From assembly GCA_022072445.1 (NCBI GenBank), contig JAJVHV010000029.1, positions 1 through 58,896 of the forward strand: 58,896 bases of DNA, read 5' to 3'. This document shows, in pieces, positions 1-7,627 of the stretch (the stretch's first letter is position 1; each line of letters opens with the position of its first letter). Below the pieces are notes generated by a model, which saw nothing but the letters and a program-made list of their open reading frames with translations, searched no databases and was not told the origin of the DNA. The position numbers and the translations under genes were made by a program. Origin of the DNA: Phycisphaerae bacterium (GTDB lineage: Bacteria > Planctomycetota > Phycisphaerae > UBA1845 > Fen-1342).

Positions 1-35
1 ACGGCTCCTTGAGCCGACCGTCGCCCGGCGGCGGC

Positions 36-57
36 TATCTAGTTATATAACTAGATA
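36..57. repeat. 22-bp perfect AT-rich palindrome
   Basis: The half-site TATCTAGTTAT is followed directly by its exact reverse complement. It is AT-rich in a very GC-rich setting. A small CGGCTC/GAGCCG hairpin lies at 2-16. It could be an operator or part of a palindromic mobile repeat. No gene can be supported in bases 1-205; the stretch holds this palindrome, a hairpin and short tandem repeats. Confidence 0.7.
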
Positions 58-128
58 ACCGATCCGCGCAATCTCCACCAGCCGAAGCGAAATCACTTCG
101 CGAAATCTAGAAAGGGCCAAAGTCGAGC

Positions 129-148
129 CCCCCGACTTGCGTCGGGGG
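129..148 (-). terminator. Hairpin with GCAA loop downstream of the CHASE2 kinase gene
   Basis: On the minus strand an 8-bp stem CCCCCGAC/GTCGGGGG closes a GCAA tetraloop about 58 nt past the kinase stop codon. There is no clear U-run, so intrinsic termination is only a suggestion; it may be a stabilising 3' hairpin. Confidence 0.4.
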
Positions 149-201
149 TTCGGATTCCCGGCGTCGGGGTTCGGATTCCCGGCGTCGGGGTTCGGGTTCC
201 G
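139..201. repeat. Short tandem repeat, about 21-bp unit, three copies
   Basis: Units of 22, 21 and 20 bp (139-160, 161-181, 182-201) start with GCGTCGGGG and end in TTCCCG or TTCCG. The array lies between the kinase stop codon and the hairpin at 129-148. Confidence 0.75.
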
Positions 202-205
202 TCGA

Positions 206-2596
206 TCACGCGTGACGAGCCGTGCGGGCGGCGCGCGAGCCGGCCGGCGCCAACAGCGTCGTGTCGCCGCTGGGCCGCGCCGCGGGCGTCAGATCGGGCG
301 ACAGGTGAATCTGGCGCGTCCGCATGCCTTCGGCCGCCAGCGACATCGCCCCCGCCACCAGCAGCGCCGCGGCTGCCATCAGCGCCTCGAGCTGCCAGCG
401 GTCCGTGACCGTCATCGCGGTATTCGCGGTGAGGATCAGTCCGCCGACGAACAGAATCGCCGTGGTCACGACGATCGACTCCAGCGGAATCCGGGCCGGA
501 AGGCGCCGCAGCAGCCGCATGGCGAGCACCGCGACGATGCTCCAGCCGGCGGCCCGCAACACGATCTCAGCCCGGCTCAGCGCCAGCACGAACGCACCGT
601 CGATCATCGCTTGCAGCACCTGCGCCTGAAACTGGCAGCCGTAACGCTCGACGCCGCTCGGCAGCCGGTATCGATCCCCCGGCCCCGACATGTCGCCGAT
701 CATCACGGCCTTGCCGCGGAACCACGCCCGCCATTGGTCGTCGCCGGCACGCAGTGCCTCGTGAATGGCGATGACCGGCGGGGCGCCGGCGCCCTCGCTC
801 AGCGGGAGCCGCGCGTGATAGAGCGTCTCGCCCGGCTCGGTCAGCGGCCGGCCGCGGGCCTCGACGCGATTGAGCAGCGGGATCGGCAAGGCGCCACGAA
901 TCCAGCGCAACTCGTCTTCGCGAATGGCGCGACGCGCGAAGTACATCGTCAGCTCGCGCTCGCTGATCTCCAGCCTCAGGTCAGCGTTCGGCTCCTGATA
1001 CGCCGCGAACGCCGCCACCGACAACGCCGGCACGGGCGGATTGGCCCCGCGCCGCGCGGCGACCACCAGCTCCACGTCCACGAACGAGGTGGGATAGACC
1101 ACGCGCATGTCGCCGCAGGTGTGCACCACGCGGCGCAGGTCGGGACACATCTCCGGCGCGGAGTTCTGATCGAAGCGCCGCGCACCCACGATGACCGGGG
1201 CGCGCAGCGCGCCGATCGCGTCGATCAGCGGCGGGTCGTAGTCGGGCTGGCAGTCCGGGAAGTAGTGATCCAGCACGACGACACGCGGCTGCGCCGCCGC
1301 CAGCCGCCGCAGCACTTCCCCATGCAGCAGGCGAAAGCTCTTGCGATCGTCGAGCGTAACGCCGGCGGGAACACCGGCCGCCGCGCCCTGCCGCAGCTGC
1401 GCGATGGTCTCGGGGGTGACCGCCAGCAGCGCGACGCTGTGATCCTGGCGGTCGGTCGCCCAGGTGGCCCGCGCGGCGAGCCGCGCGAACGCCGCCGAAA
1501 GCAGCAGCGTGCTGAGCACGGCGATGACGCCCTGCACCGCGAGCGGGTGGTTGCGGATGACGTAGTCCGCGACGCGCGCCGCGCGGTAACGCAGCGTCTG
1601 CGCGCCGGCCGCCGCCGTCGGCAGCCCCACCAGATAATTGCTCAGGTCGGCCGCCAGCTCGATACAGCCGGCGTAACGCTGCTCGGGCGCAAAGGCCAGG
1701 CAGCGGCGGATAATCGCCGCCAGGTCCGGGGCGCGCGTCACCTTCATCCGCCGCAGCGTGAACAAGACCGCCTCGGGACTGGCGAGCTTGCGCGGCGGTT
1801 CGCCGGTGATGCAGAAGTAGAGCAGCGCGCCGAGGCTGTACACGTCGGCCCGGCCGTCGACCTTCTGCCCGCCGGCCTGCTCGGGGGCCATGTAGCCCAG
1901 TGTGCCGACCGCGTCGTTGGTCGAGTCCGATCCGCTGCCGTCGCTGCCGCCCGCGGCGGCGGCCGGATCGACGCGCTCGCGCAAGCCGAGACGCTTGCCG
2001 ATGCCGAAGTCGACGATCCGCGGCTGGCCGCCGCGGTCGATCAGGATGTTCTGCGGCTTGATGTCGCGGTGGACGACGCCCTGTTCGTGGGCGTGGGCCA
2101 CGGCCAGGGCGATGGTGCGGACGATGGCGACGCGCTGCGCCAGGCGGACGTCGCGGCGCATGACGTACGAGTCCAGCCGCTCACCGTCGACGAACTCCAT
2201 GCAGTAATAGAGCGGCGGCGCGTCGAGGTGCGCCTCGTAGAGCCTGGCGATGTTGGCGTGGCTGAGGCGCGCCACCAGGTGCACCTCGTTCTGGAAATAC
2301 GCCGCCCGCACGTCCGTCTCGCCGAAGAGCACTTTGAGCGCCTCGGTGCGGTGTTTGGCGTGGTGCACCGCCTTGTAGACGATGCCGAAGCCGCCCTCGC
2401 CGACGCGCTCGACGATCGTGTATTGCGGAATGGCCGGAAAATTCTCCCCCGTCCGCCGATGAAATTCCTCGCGGCAGGTATCGCACTCCTCGAGGTGCGT
2501 CTGCATGAGGCGCCGCTCGGCTGGCGGCAGGCGATCGCCGGCCAGCGGCTCGACCAGGCTGAGATAGGGGCAGACGTGGGCGGCGCGATGCGGCAT
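206..2596 (-). CDS. Membrane Ser/Thr protein kinase with zinc-finger N-terminus and CHASE2 sensor domain
   Basis: A 796-residue transmembrane protein kinase. The first 45 residues carry a His/Cys cluster (HVCPYL, then HLEECDTC) like the zinc-binding anti-sigma fold. The kinase domain follows from about residue 59: glycine loop GEGGFGIV (66-73), lysine in EALKV (88), catalytic HRDIKPQN (176-183), DFG (196-198) and GYMAPEQ. A transmembrane segment then leads to an extracytoplasmic CHASE2-type region (roughly 390-640) and about three C-terminal hydrophobic helices. In the known families this layout senses an external signal and phosphorylates cytoplasmic proteins on Ser/Thr; the signal is unknown. 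The ATG at 2596 is preferred over an upstream one because a TGGTATACT promoter element lies 24 nt before it. It is divergent from the QueD gene. Confidence 0.9.
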   Translation of the reverse strand: MPHRAAHVCPYLSLVEPLAGDRLPPAERRLMQTHLEECDTCREEFHRRTGENFPAIPQYTIVERVGEGGFGIVYKAVHHAKHRTEALKVLFGETDVRAAYFQNEVHLVARLSHANIARLYEAHLDAPPLYYCMEFVDGERLDSYVMRRDVRLAQRVAIVRTIALAVAHAHEQGVVHRDIKPQNILIDRGGQPRIVDFGIGKRLGLRERVDPAAAAGGSDGSGSDSTNDAVGTLGYMAPEQAGGQKVDGRADVYSLGALLYFCITGEPPRKLASPEAVLFTLRRMKVTRAPDLAAIIRRCLAFAPEQRYAGCIELAADLSNYLVGLPTAAAGAQTLRYRAARVADYVIRNHPLAVQGVIAVLSTLLLSAAFARLAARATWATDRQDHSVALLAVTPETIAQLRQGAAAGVPAGVTLDDRKSFRLLHGEVLRRLAAAQPRVVVLDHYFPDCQPDYDPPLIDAIGALRAPVIVGARRFDQNSAPEMCPDLRRVVHTCGDMRVVYPTSFVDVELVVAARRGANPPVPALSVAAFAAYQEPNADLRLEISERELTMYFARRAIREDELRWIRGALPIPLLNRVEARGRPLTEPGETLYHARLPLSEGAGAPPVIAIHEALRAGDDQWRAWFRGKAVMIGDMSGPGDRYRLPSGVERYGCQFQAQVLQAMIDGAFVLALSRAEIVLRAAGWSIVAVLAMRLLRRLPARIPLESIVVTTAILFVGGLILTANTAMTVTDRWQLEALMAAAALLVAGAMSLAAEGMRTRQIHLSPDLTPAARPSGDTTLLAPAGSRAARTARHA

Positions 2597-2619
2597 CCGT
2601 ACCTCGCGACTCGCCCGCC

Positions 2620-2628
2620 AGTATACCA
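2620..2628 (-). promoter_or_regulatory. Extended -10 promoter element for the CHASE2 kinase
   Basis: Read on the minus strand, TGG followed by TATACT is an extended -10 (TGnTATAAT-like) 24 nt before the kinase ATG. No good -35 is visible. A near-identical TGGTATAAT occurs at 19300-19308. Confidence 0.5.
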
Positions 2629-2702
2629 CGCACCGCCCGCCGCGCGGATTTCAGAACCCGCCGCCCGAACCGCCCGACCGCCACAATCGCGCCGCGCGCC
2701 GC

Positions 2703-2708
2703 TAAAAT
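2703..2708 (+). promoter_or_regulatory. -10-like TAAAAT directly upstream of queD-like gene (leaderless candidate)
   Basis: TAAAAT ends 8 nt before the ATG at 2717, which would place transcription initiation at or within a base or two of the start codon. No Shine-Dalgarno is present. Similar spacing is seen at four other genes in the window. Confidence 0.4.
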
Positions 2709-2716
2709 ACGCACGC

Positions 2717-3079
2717 ATGCACGTTCGACTCGCCAAGGAATTCACGTTCGAAGCCGCCCACGCCCTGCCCACCTTTCCAGACGGGCACAAGTGCCGGCGG
2801 CTCCACGGCCACAGCTTTCGCGTCGAGATCGTCGTCGAGGGCGACGTCGACCCGCGGATGGGCTACCTGGTCGACTTCGGCCGCATCAAGGACGCGGCCG
2901 AGCCGGTCCGCCAGCAGCTCGATCACTACTATCTGAACGAAATCGCCGGGCTGGAAAACCCGACCTCGGAAAACCTGGCCGCGTGGATCTGGTCGCGGCT
3001 GCGTCCAAACCTGCCGCAGCTCGCCGAGATCGTCGTGCATGAGACCTGCACCAGCCGCTGCCACTATCGCGGGGCGTAG
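2717..3079 (+). CDS. queD: 6-pyruvoyl-tetrahydropterin synthase / 6-carboxytetrahydropterin synthase family protein
   Basis: A 120-residue protein of normal length for the PTPS/QueD family, which converts dihydroneopterin triphosphate to 6-carboxytetrahydropterin in queuosine/7-deazaguanine synthesis. Visible features: zinc ligands His15 and the HGH pair (His30, His32), candidate catalytic Cys26 in KCRRLHGH, the DHYYLNE stretch (69-75), PTSENLA (82-88) and the pterin-binding glutamate in VVHET (109). The ATG at 2717 begins exactly where family members start; a longer upstream open frame is antisense to the kinase and is not coding. There is no Shine-Dalgarno, but a TAAAAT hexamer ends 8 nt upstream. 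No other queuosine gene is nearby, so a general PTPS role cannot be excluded. Confidence 0.9.
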   Translation: MHVRLAKEFTFEAAHALPTFPDGHKCRRLHGHSFRVEIVVEGDVDPRMGYLVDFGRIKDAAEPVRQQLDHYYLNEIAGLENPTSENLAAWIWSRLRPNLPQLAEIVVHETCTSRCHYRGA

Positions 3080-3140
3080 CTCCGCGGTCCGAGCGTTTCG
3101 TGGAGGTCTCCGGATCCAGGGCGACCCGCAACGAGCATCC

Positions 3141-4022
3141 ATGTCCGATCTTGCCAGCCGTCGCCGACTCACGATTCCGGTCATCGGCCTGCTGGTCAAC
3201 GCCGTGCTGGCGTTGGTGAAACTGGTCGCCGGCCTGGTCGGCCACTCGGGCGCGCTGGTCGCCGACGCCGTCGAGTCCTTCGCCGACATCTCCGCGTCGC
3301 TGGTGGTCTGGCAGGGCGTGCAGGTGGCGTCGAGGCCGGCCGACGAAAACCACCCCTACGGACACGGAAAGGCCGAAGCCGTCGCCGCCCTGATCGTCGC
3401 CCTGATGCTCTTCGGCGCCGCGGTCGGAATCGCCATCGAGGCCGTCCGCGAGATCGCCACGCCGCATCACGCCCCGGCCGCGTTCACGCTCTGGGTGCTC
3501 CTGGCCGTGGTGCTCGTCAAGGAAGGGCTCTATCGGCTCGCCCTGTCGACCGCCCGCCGAACCGGCAGCACCGCCGTCCTATCCGACGCGTGGCATCACC
3601 GCAGCGACGCGATCACCTCCGCCGCCGCCGCGGTCGGGATCACCGTCGCGCTCGTCGGCGGTTCCGGGTTCGAGCCGGCCGACGACTGGGCCGCGCTCTT
3701 CGCCGCCGCCGTGATCGTCTACAACGCCTCCCGGCTGCTCATGCCGCCGCTGCACGAGCTGATGGACGCCGCCCCGCCGCAGATTATCGCCCAGGCCCGG
3801 GCGGCCGCCGGTTCGGTCAGGGGCGTCGAACGCGTCGAGAAGGTGTTCGCGCGCAAGAGTGGCGTGGGTTACTGGGTCGACATGCACGTGGAGGTGGCCC
3901 CGACCATGACGGTGCTGGCGGCGCACGACATCGCCCACGCGGTCAAGGATCACCTCCGCGCCACCATGCCGGAAGTGCTCGACGTACTCGTGCATGTCGA
4001 GCCGCACAAGCCGCGGCAATGA
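3141..4022 (+). CDS. Cation diffusion facilitator (CDF) family metal transporter
   Basis: A 293-residue polytopic inner-membrane protein with six predicted hydrophobic segments, of normal CDF length. CDF proteins export divalent metals such as Zn, Fe, Mn or Co using proton exchange. The TM2 motif HSGALVADAVESFADI (35-50) and the TM5 HxxxD site (His150, Asp154 in DAWHHRSDA) match the transport site; the position of the first TM2 aspartate of YiiP appears to be glutamate (Glu45). HPYGHGKAE (69-77) is the conserved loop. The C-terminal third is the cytoplasmic dimerisation domain, ending in an HVEPH motif. It starts 61 nt after the QueD gene, so the two may be cotranscribed. The metal cannot be named from sequence alone. 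Confidence 0.92.
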   Translation: MSDLASRRRLTIPVIGLLVNAVLALVKLVAGLVGHSGALVADAVESFADISASLVVWQGVQVASRPADENHPYGHGKAEAVAALIVALMLFGAAVGIAIEAVREIATPHHAPAAFTLWVLLAVVLVKEGLYRLALSTARRTGSTAVLSDAWHHRSDAITSAAAAVGITVALVGGSGFEPADDWAALFAAAVIVYNASRLLMPPLHELMDAAPPQIIAQARAAAGSVRGVERVEKVFARKSGVGYWVDMHVEVAPTMTVLAAHDIAHAVKDHLRATMPEVLDVLVHVEPHKPRQ

Positions 4023-4046
4023 AGAATGCAGAGTGAAGAATGCAGA
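4020..4046 (+). repeat. 13-bp direct repeat (TGAAGAATGCAGA twice)
   Basis: Two exact copies (4020-4032, 4034-4046) begin over the stop codon of the CDF transporter. It looks like a fragment of a low-complexity dispersed repeat. No function is apparent. Confidence 0.7.
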
Positions 4047-4111
4047 AGCGCGGAGCGCGAGGGTGGCGGACGACGCCTTCCGGGCGGCTGCTGTACACGT
4101 CGATCCGCGAG

Positions 4112-4117
4112 TATCAT
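4112..4117 (+). promoter_or_regulatory. -10-like TATCAT upstream of MetE-like gene
   Basis: TATCAT lies 36 nt before the ATG at 4154 in an otherwise GC-rich gap. No convincing -35 is seen. The same hexamer recurs before the genes starting at 17083 and 49269. Confidence 0.35.
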
Positions 4118-4153
4118 GCGAGTCGTCGACATTGACCCGCGGAGGCACGTGCC

Positions 4154-5359
4154 ATGTTCACCGCAACCGCCGACCTGATCCTGCCGTGCACCGTGACCGG
4201 CTCTTGGCCCCGGCCGCGCTGGTTTGACGTGAGCATGTGGGGCCGCCCGCTCGACACCTGCATGCTCGACGTCCGCTTCCGCGAGAAATTCACCGACGCG
4301 CTGGCGGTCGTGCTCAGCGAGCAGGAGCGGGCCGGGCTCGACATTCTGACACACGGCGATTTCCACGTGGACGAGGACCTGGCCGGGCGCGCCTGGCACC
4401 ATTATCCGCTGCAGCGCTGGGCGGGCCTCGCGGGCGACGAGCTGCAATCGGAAGAGACGCGCTCGCCCTGGTTGCGCTATCCGCCGGGCACGCTGCTGAA
4501 CGAGATCTACACCGGCTGGCGCTGGCCGCAGGTGGTCAGCCGGATCGAGCATCGCGACCTGCACTATCCGAAGCTCTGGCGGCTGGCGCAAGGCCGCACG
4601 CGCAAGCCGGTCAAGTTCGGAACGTGCTGCTCGCAGGTGATGGGCCTGTTTCTCGACGTGCACACCGACCACTACCGCAAGGACCCGCGGCAGGTCTACT
4701 GGGACATGGCCGTGGCGATGAACCAGGAGTTGCGGGCGCTGCGCGACGCTGGCTGCCGCTGCATTCAGATCGAGGAGCCGACGCTGCACTTCAAGGCGAA
4801 CACCTGGGGCGCCGACTCCGACGAGGTGAAGTTCATGGTCGAGTGCTATAACCGCGAGGTGCAGGGGCTCGACGACGTCGAAATCTGGATTCACACCTGC
4901 TGGGGCAACCCTAACATGCAGCGCGTGATCGAAAACACCAGCTACGCGGCCTCGTTCGAGCTCTACATGGAGCAGTGCCGCGGCGACGTGTGGACCATCG
5001 AGACCAAGGACCGCGATTTCAAAGACATCGAGCTCTTCGGCCGCTACAAGGGCAACCTGCCCAAGAAAGTCTGCATCGGCGCCGTCAGCCACCGCAGGCT
5101 GCAATGCGACCGGGCCGAGGACGTCGCCGGCGAGATCCGCCGGGCGCTGAAACACATCCCGCCCGAAAAACTGATCGTCTCCAGCGACTGCGGCTTCGGC
5201 CGGCAGGGCTGCAACCGCGACATCGCGTTTTTCAAGAGCGCGGCGATCGCGCAGGGTTGTAATCTCGTCCGGCGCGAGCTGGGTCTGCCGACGACCGACG
5301 TCCGCGCCGCCGACGCCGCCCTGCAGACCGACATCGTCCCGAAAAGCGCCCAACGCTGA
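4154..5359 (+). CDS. MetE C-terminal-like (cobalamin-independent methionine synthase-type) protein
   Basis: A 401-residue single-domain relative of the catalytic half of MetE and of archaeal core methionine synthases. Those enzymes use a zinc-activated thiol to accept a methyl group. Visible features: the strand QIEEPTLH (205-212), HTC in WIHTCWGN (His247, Cys249) and SSDCGFGRQ with Cys346, matching the His-x-Cys...Cys zinc site, plus acidic residues near 269-273 that may supply the fourth ligand. Full-length MetE is about 750 residues; only the C-terminal barrel is present, so the methyl donor is uncertain and it need not make methionine. The start is fixed by a GGAGG at 4141-4145, 8 nt before the ATG. 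It follows the CDF gene by 131 nt. Confidence 0.85.
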   Translation: MFTATADLILPCTVTGSWPRPRWFDVSMWGRPLDTCMLDVRFREKFTDALAVVLSEQERAGLDILTHGDFHVDEDLAGRAWHHYPLQRWAGLAGDELQSEETRSPWLRYPPGTLLNEIYTGWRWPQVVSRIEHRDLHYPKLWRLAQGRTRKPVKFGTCCSQVMGLFLDVHTDHYRKDPRQVYWDMAVAMNQELRALRDAGCRCIQIEEPTLHFKANTWGADSDEVKFMVECYNREVQGLDDVEIWIHTCWGNPNMQRVIENTSYAASFELYMEQCRGDVWTIETKDRDFKDIELFGRYKGNLPKKVCIGAVSHRRLQCDRAEDVAGEIRRALKHIPPEKLIVSSDCGFGRQGCNRDIAFFKSAAIAQGCNLVRRELGLPTTDVRAADAALQTDIVPKSAQR

Positions 5360-5423
5360 AGGTGCAGCGCGGCCGCCCTCGCCGCGCGTGCAGTGCGGCC
5401 GTCACGGCCGCGAGCCGGCAAGG

Positions 5424-5495
5424 GTGGTGCGGGCTTCAAGGGTGGCGCGAATTTCCCGAGTGGTGCGGACTTCCGGGGTGGTGCGGGCGTCCCGC
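5424..5495. repeat. 18-bp tandem repeat, four copies
   Basis: Four units (5424-5441, 5442-5459, 5460-5477, 5478-5495) each begin GTGGTGCG or GTGGCGCG. They lie in the gap between the MetE-like gene and the OLD-family ATPase, just before the drop in GC. No gene is supported in this gap (5360-5583). Confidence 0.8.
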
Positions 5496-5583
5496 CCGCA
5501 CTGGCGCAACGAGCCGACACCGACTCTGAATGGAAATCCGCACCGCCGGCGTTATCGTAGCCGCATGCGATGGAGTTAGATTC

Positions 5584-7329
5584 GTGATTACACACCTTCG
5601 TATTCGAAACCTGAAGCGCTTCGAATCCGCGGACGTACCGCTGGGCTCTCCGGTCGTGTTCGTGGGACCCAACAACGCGGGCAAGACGACCGCCCTTCAG
5701 GCGTTGGCGCTGTGGCATCTGGGCGTCCAGACCTGGCACGCGAAGCGCGGCGGCAAGAGCACGGCGAAGGAGCGAATCGGGGTCGTCGTGAATCGCCGAG
5801 ACCTTGTGCAGCTTCCCGTTCCGACGGTTGGGATGTTGTGGCGAGATCAGCACTTGCGGCAGACCCCTTCGGGTAGCTCCAAGGCGACGCAAAACATCCG
5901 GATTGAGATTGCCGTTGACGGCGTGGCGAACGGTCGCGAATGGACCTGCGCGATGGAGTTCGACTACCAGAATGAAGAGTTCATGCATTGCCGGCCGGTG
6001 CGGCAGGGTGCCGAGGAGGATCAGCGTCCCGAGGTTCCCGCCGAGGCGCTCGCCGTTAACGTGTCGTACCTGCCACCGATGTCGGGATTGGAATCGAACG
6101 AGCGCCGGATCGACGAAGGTGCAATCCAAGTGTCGCTCGGCCAAGGGAAGACGGCCGACGTCTTGCGAAACCTGTGCTATCAGGTTTGGCAGGAGCATCA
6201 CGAAAAAGAGAGTCAAGGCGAGTGGGGTTCGCTCGTTGACCAGATGAAACGCCTCTTTGGCGTCGTACTTGAGGAACCCGAGTACGTCGCCGCCAGAGGC
6301 GAAATCACCATGAGTTACCGGGAGCTGCGAGGTGAGGACTCGCCGACTGGGAAGAAACCGCTCGATCTGAGTGCCGCTGGCCGCGGGTTCCAGCAGACGC
6401 TGCTGCTGTTGGCGTTCCTGCGCTGGCGACCCAAGTGCGCGCTGCTTATTGACGAGCCCGACGCGCACTTGGAGATCCTGCGCCAGAGCCAAACCTACCG
6501 CGAACTCGCCGAAAGCGCGTCACGGCTCGGCAGTCAACTCGTGATCGCGACCCATTCCGAGGTCGTGCTGAACGAGGCAGAATCGCATTCCGTGGTCGCG
6601 TTTGTGGGATCGCCGCACCCTTTGCGACAGTCGAAGGAGCTGCGGAAGGCCCTGGCTTTGCTTGGGTTCGACCAGTTCATTCAAGCGGAGATCGCCGGTT
6701 GGGTTCTCTACCTGGAGGGGTCGACGGATCTGACGGCCCTGCGGTCGCTGGCTAAATTGGCAGTGCCCGAGGCGCTGCCGGCGCTGGAGCGCCCGTTTCA
6801 TCACTACGTTCTGAATCAAGCCGACAAGGCACGTGCGCACTTCTTCGGGTTGCGTGAGGCATTCCCGAATCTGCGCGGTATCGCGGTGTACGACCACACT
6901 CCCGACGTGACGTTGCAGTCCGGCTCAGCGCTCGTCGAGATGAAATGGAAGCGACGTGAGCTGGAGAACTACTTCTGCAGTCCAGAGTTGCTGCGGCGAT
7001 GGGTAGAGCAGAGCGTAAAGGCTGAAGACCTGTTTGGGCTCGCCGAGTTGGAGAAACGCAGAGCAGCCATGAAGGAGGCGATTAGAGAGAATACGGCCCC
7101 CATTGCCCTGCGCGACCCGAAGAACGACTTTTGGGTTCGGACGAAGGTCAGTGACCAGTACCTGCCGGCGGTTTTTCAGAGTTTCTTTGGCAAGCTGGGG
7201 CTGCCCGTCTCGGTGAACAAGTCGGACTACGTCGCGCTTGCCGAGCTCGTGAAGCCCGATGAAGTCGATCCGGAAGTCGTCGAAGTCCTGCGGCGGATCG
7301 CGACCGTCGCGCAGGGCAACGACGCATGA
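5584..7329 (+). CDS. OLD-family (GajA-like) ATPase with probable C-terminal TOPRIM domain
   Basis: A 581-residue ATPase of the OLD group. Walker A GPNNAGKTT is at 28-36, a signature-like LSAAGRGFQQ and Walker B ALLIDEPDAH lie near residues 275-310, and the switch histidine is in IATHSE. The C-terminal third has VLYLEGSTD and VYDHTPD, resembling the acidic TOPRIM motifs of OLD nucleases. Length and order fit class 2 OLD proteins such as GajA, the nuclease sensor of Gabija phage defence, but no UvrD-like GajB follows. The GTG start is chosen because GGAG at 5572-5575 sits 8 nt upstream; an in-frame ATG at 5530 has no such site. Base composition and codon use look less GC-rich than neighbours, suggesting transfer. 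Its stop overlaps an ATG at 7326. Confidence 0.8.
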   Translation: MITHLRIRNLKRFESADVPLGSPVVFVGPNNAGKTTALQALALWHLGVQTWHAKRGGKSTAKERIGVVVNRRDLVQLPVPTVGMLWRDQHLRQTPSGSSKATQNIRIEIAVDGVANGREWTCAMEFDYQNEEFMHCRPVRQGAEEDQRPEVPAEALAVNVSYLPPMSGLESNERRIDEGAIQVSLGQGKTADVLRNLCYQVWQEHHEKESQGEWGSLVDQMKRLFGVVLEEPEYVAARGEITMSYRELRGEDSPTGKKPLDLSAAGRGFQQTLLLLAFLRWRPKCALLIDEPDAHLEILRQSQTYRELAESASRLGSQLVIATHSEVVLNEAESHSVVAFVGSPHPLRQSKELRKALALLGFDQFIQAEIAGWVLYLEGSTDLTALRSLAKLAVPEALPALERPFHHYVLNQADKARAHFFGLREAFPNLRGIAVYDHTPDVTLQSGSALVEMKWKRRELENYFCSPELLRRWVEQSVKAEDLFGLAELEKRRAAMKEAIRENTAPIALRDPKNDFWVRTKVSDQYLPAVFQSFFGKLGLPVSVNKSDYVALAELVKPDEVDPEVVEVLRRIATVAQGNDA

Positions 7330-7471
7330 GCACATTCAAAATCCTGACGCCAATCCCGCGCACGACGAGACGGCGCGGGTCCGCGAGCGTGCGGCCGTAG
7401 AAGTCGAGCAAGTAGCGCGCGAGCTTCGAGGTTGCTGTCCCGCCCACGTCGCCACGCATCTGCTGTCCTAG
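7326..7471 (+). pseudogene. Possible decayed partner gene of the OLD-family ATPase
   Basis: An ATG overlaps the ATPase stop codon (ATGA), the arrangement of a translationally coupled second gene, but that frame ends after 24 codons at a TAG. A second plus-strand frame stays open to 7471 with a plausible-looking helical stretch (ARVRERAAVEVEQVARELRG). A frameshift in the first 60 bases would join the two, so this may be the remnant of a small partner protein. I do not recognise a family. It could equally be noncoding. Confidence 0.25.
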
Positions 7472-7576
7472 AAATCTGTGTTACACTACAGACATGAGAA
7501 GCCTGAATCGCAGCGCCCGCCGTTATCGCTCCCAGGCCGCCCACGCCGCGCCCCCTTCGCCGCTCCCCTGTTCCCA

Positions 7577-7616
7577 CCGTCCCTCCGTCCCACCGTCCCT
7601 CCGTCCCTCTGTCCCT
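7577..7616. repeat. 8-bp pyrimidine tandem repeat (CCGTCCCT), five copies
   Basis: Five near-identical octamers followed by degenerate copies up to the DegT stop codon. The minus strand is a G-rich purine tract with quadruplex or triplex potential in the 3' end of the aminotransferase transcript. Apart from this and the possible remnant above, 7330-7627 holds nothing I can call a gene. Confidence 0.75.
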
Positions 7617-7627
7617 CCCTCGCTCCC

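Noticed and set aside
137-2716. Long plus-strand extension in frame with the QueD gene
   Set aside because: It lies antisense to the kinase gene, and QueD homology begins only at 2717.
3950-5353. 467-codon minus-strand open frame
   Set aside because: Antisense to the MetE-like gene, whose zinc motifs and Shine-Dalgarno are clear; the antisense translation is Val/Ala/Arg-biased.
5584-7329. Complete Gabija defence system
   Set aside because: Only a GajA-like gene is present; no UvrD-type helicase follows.
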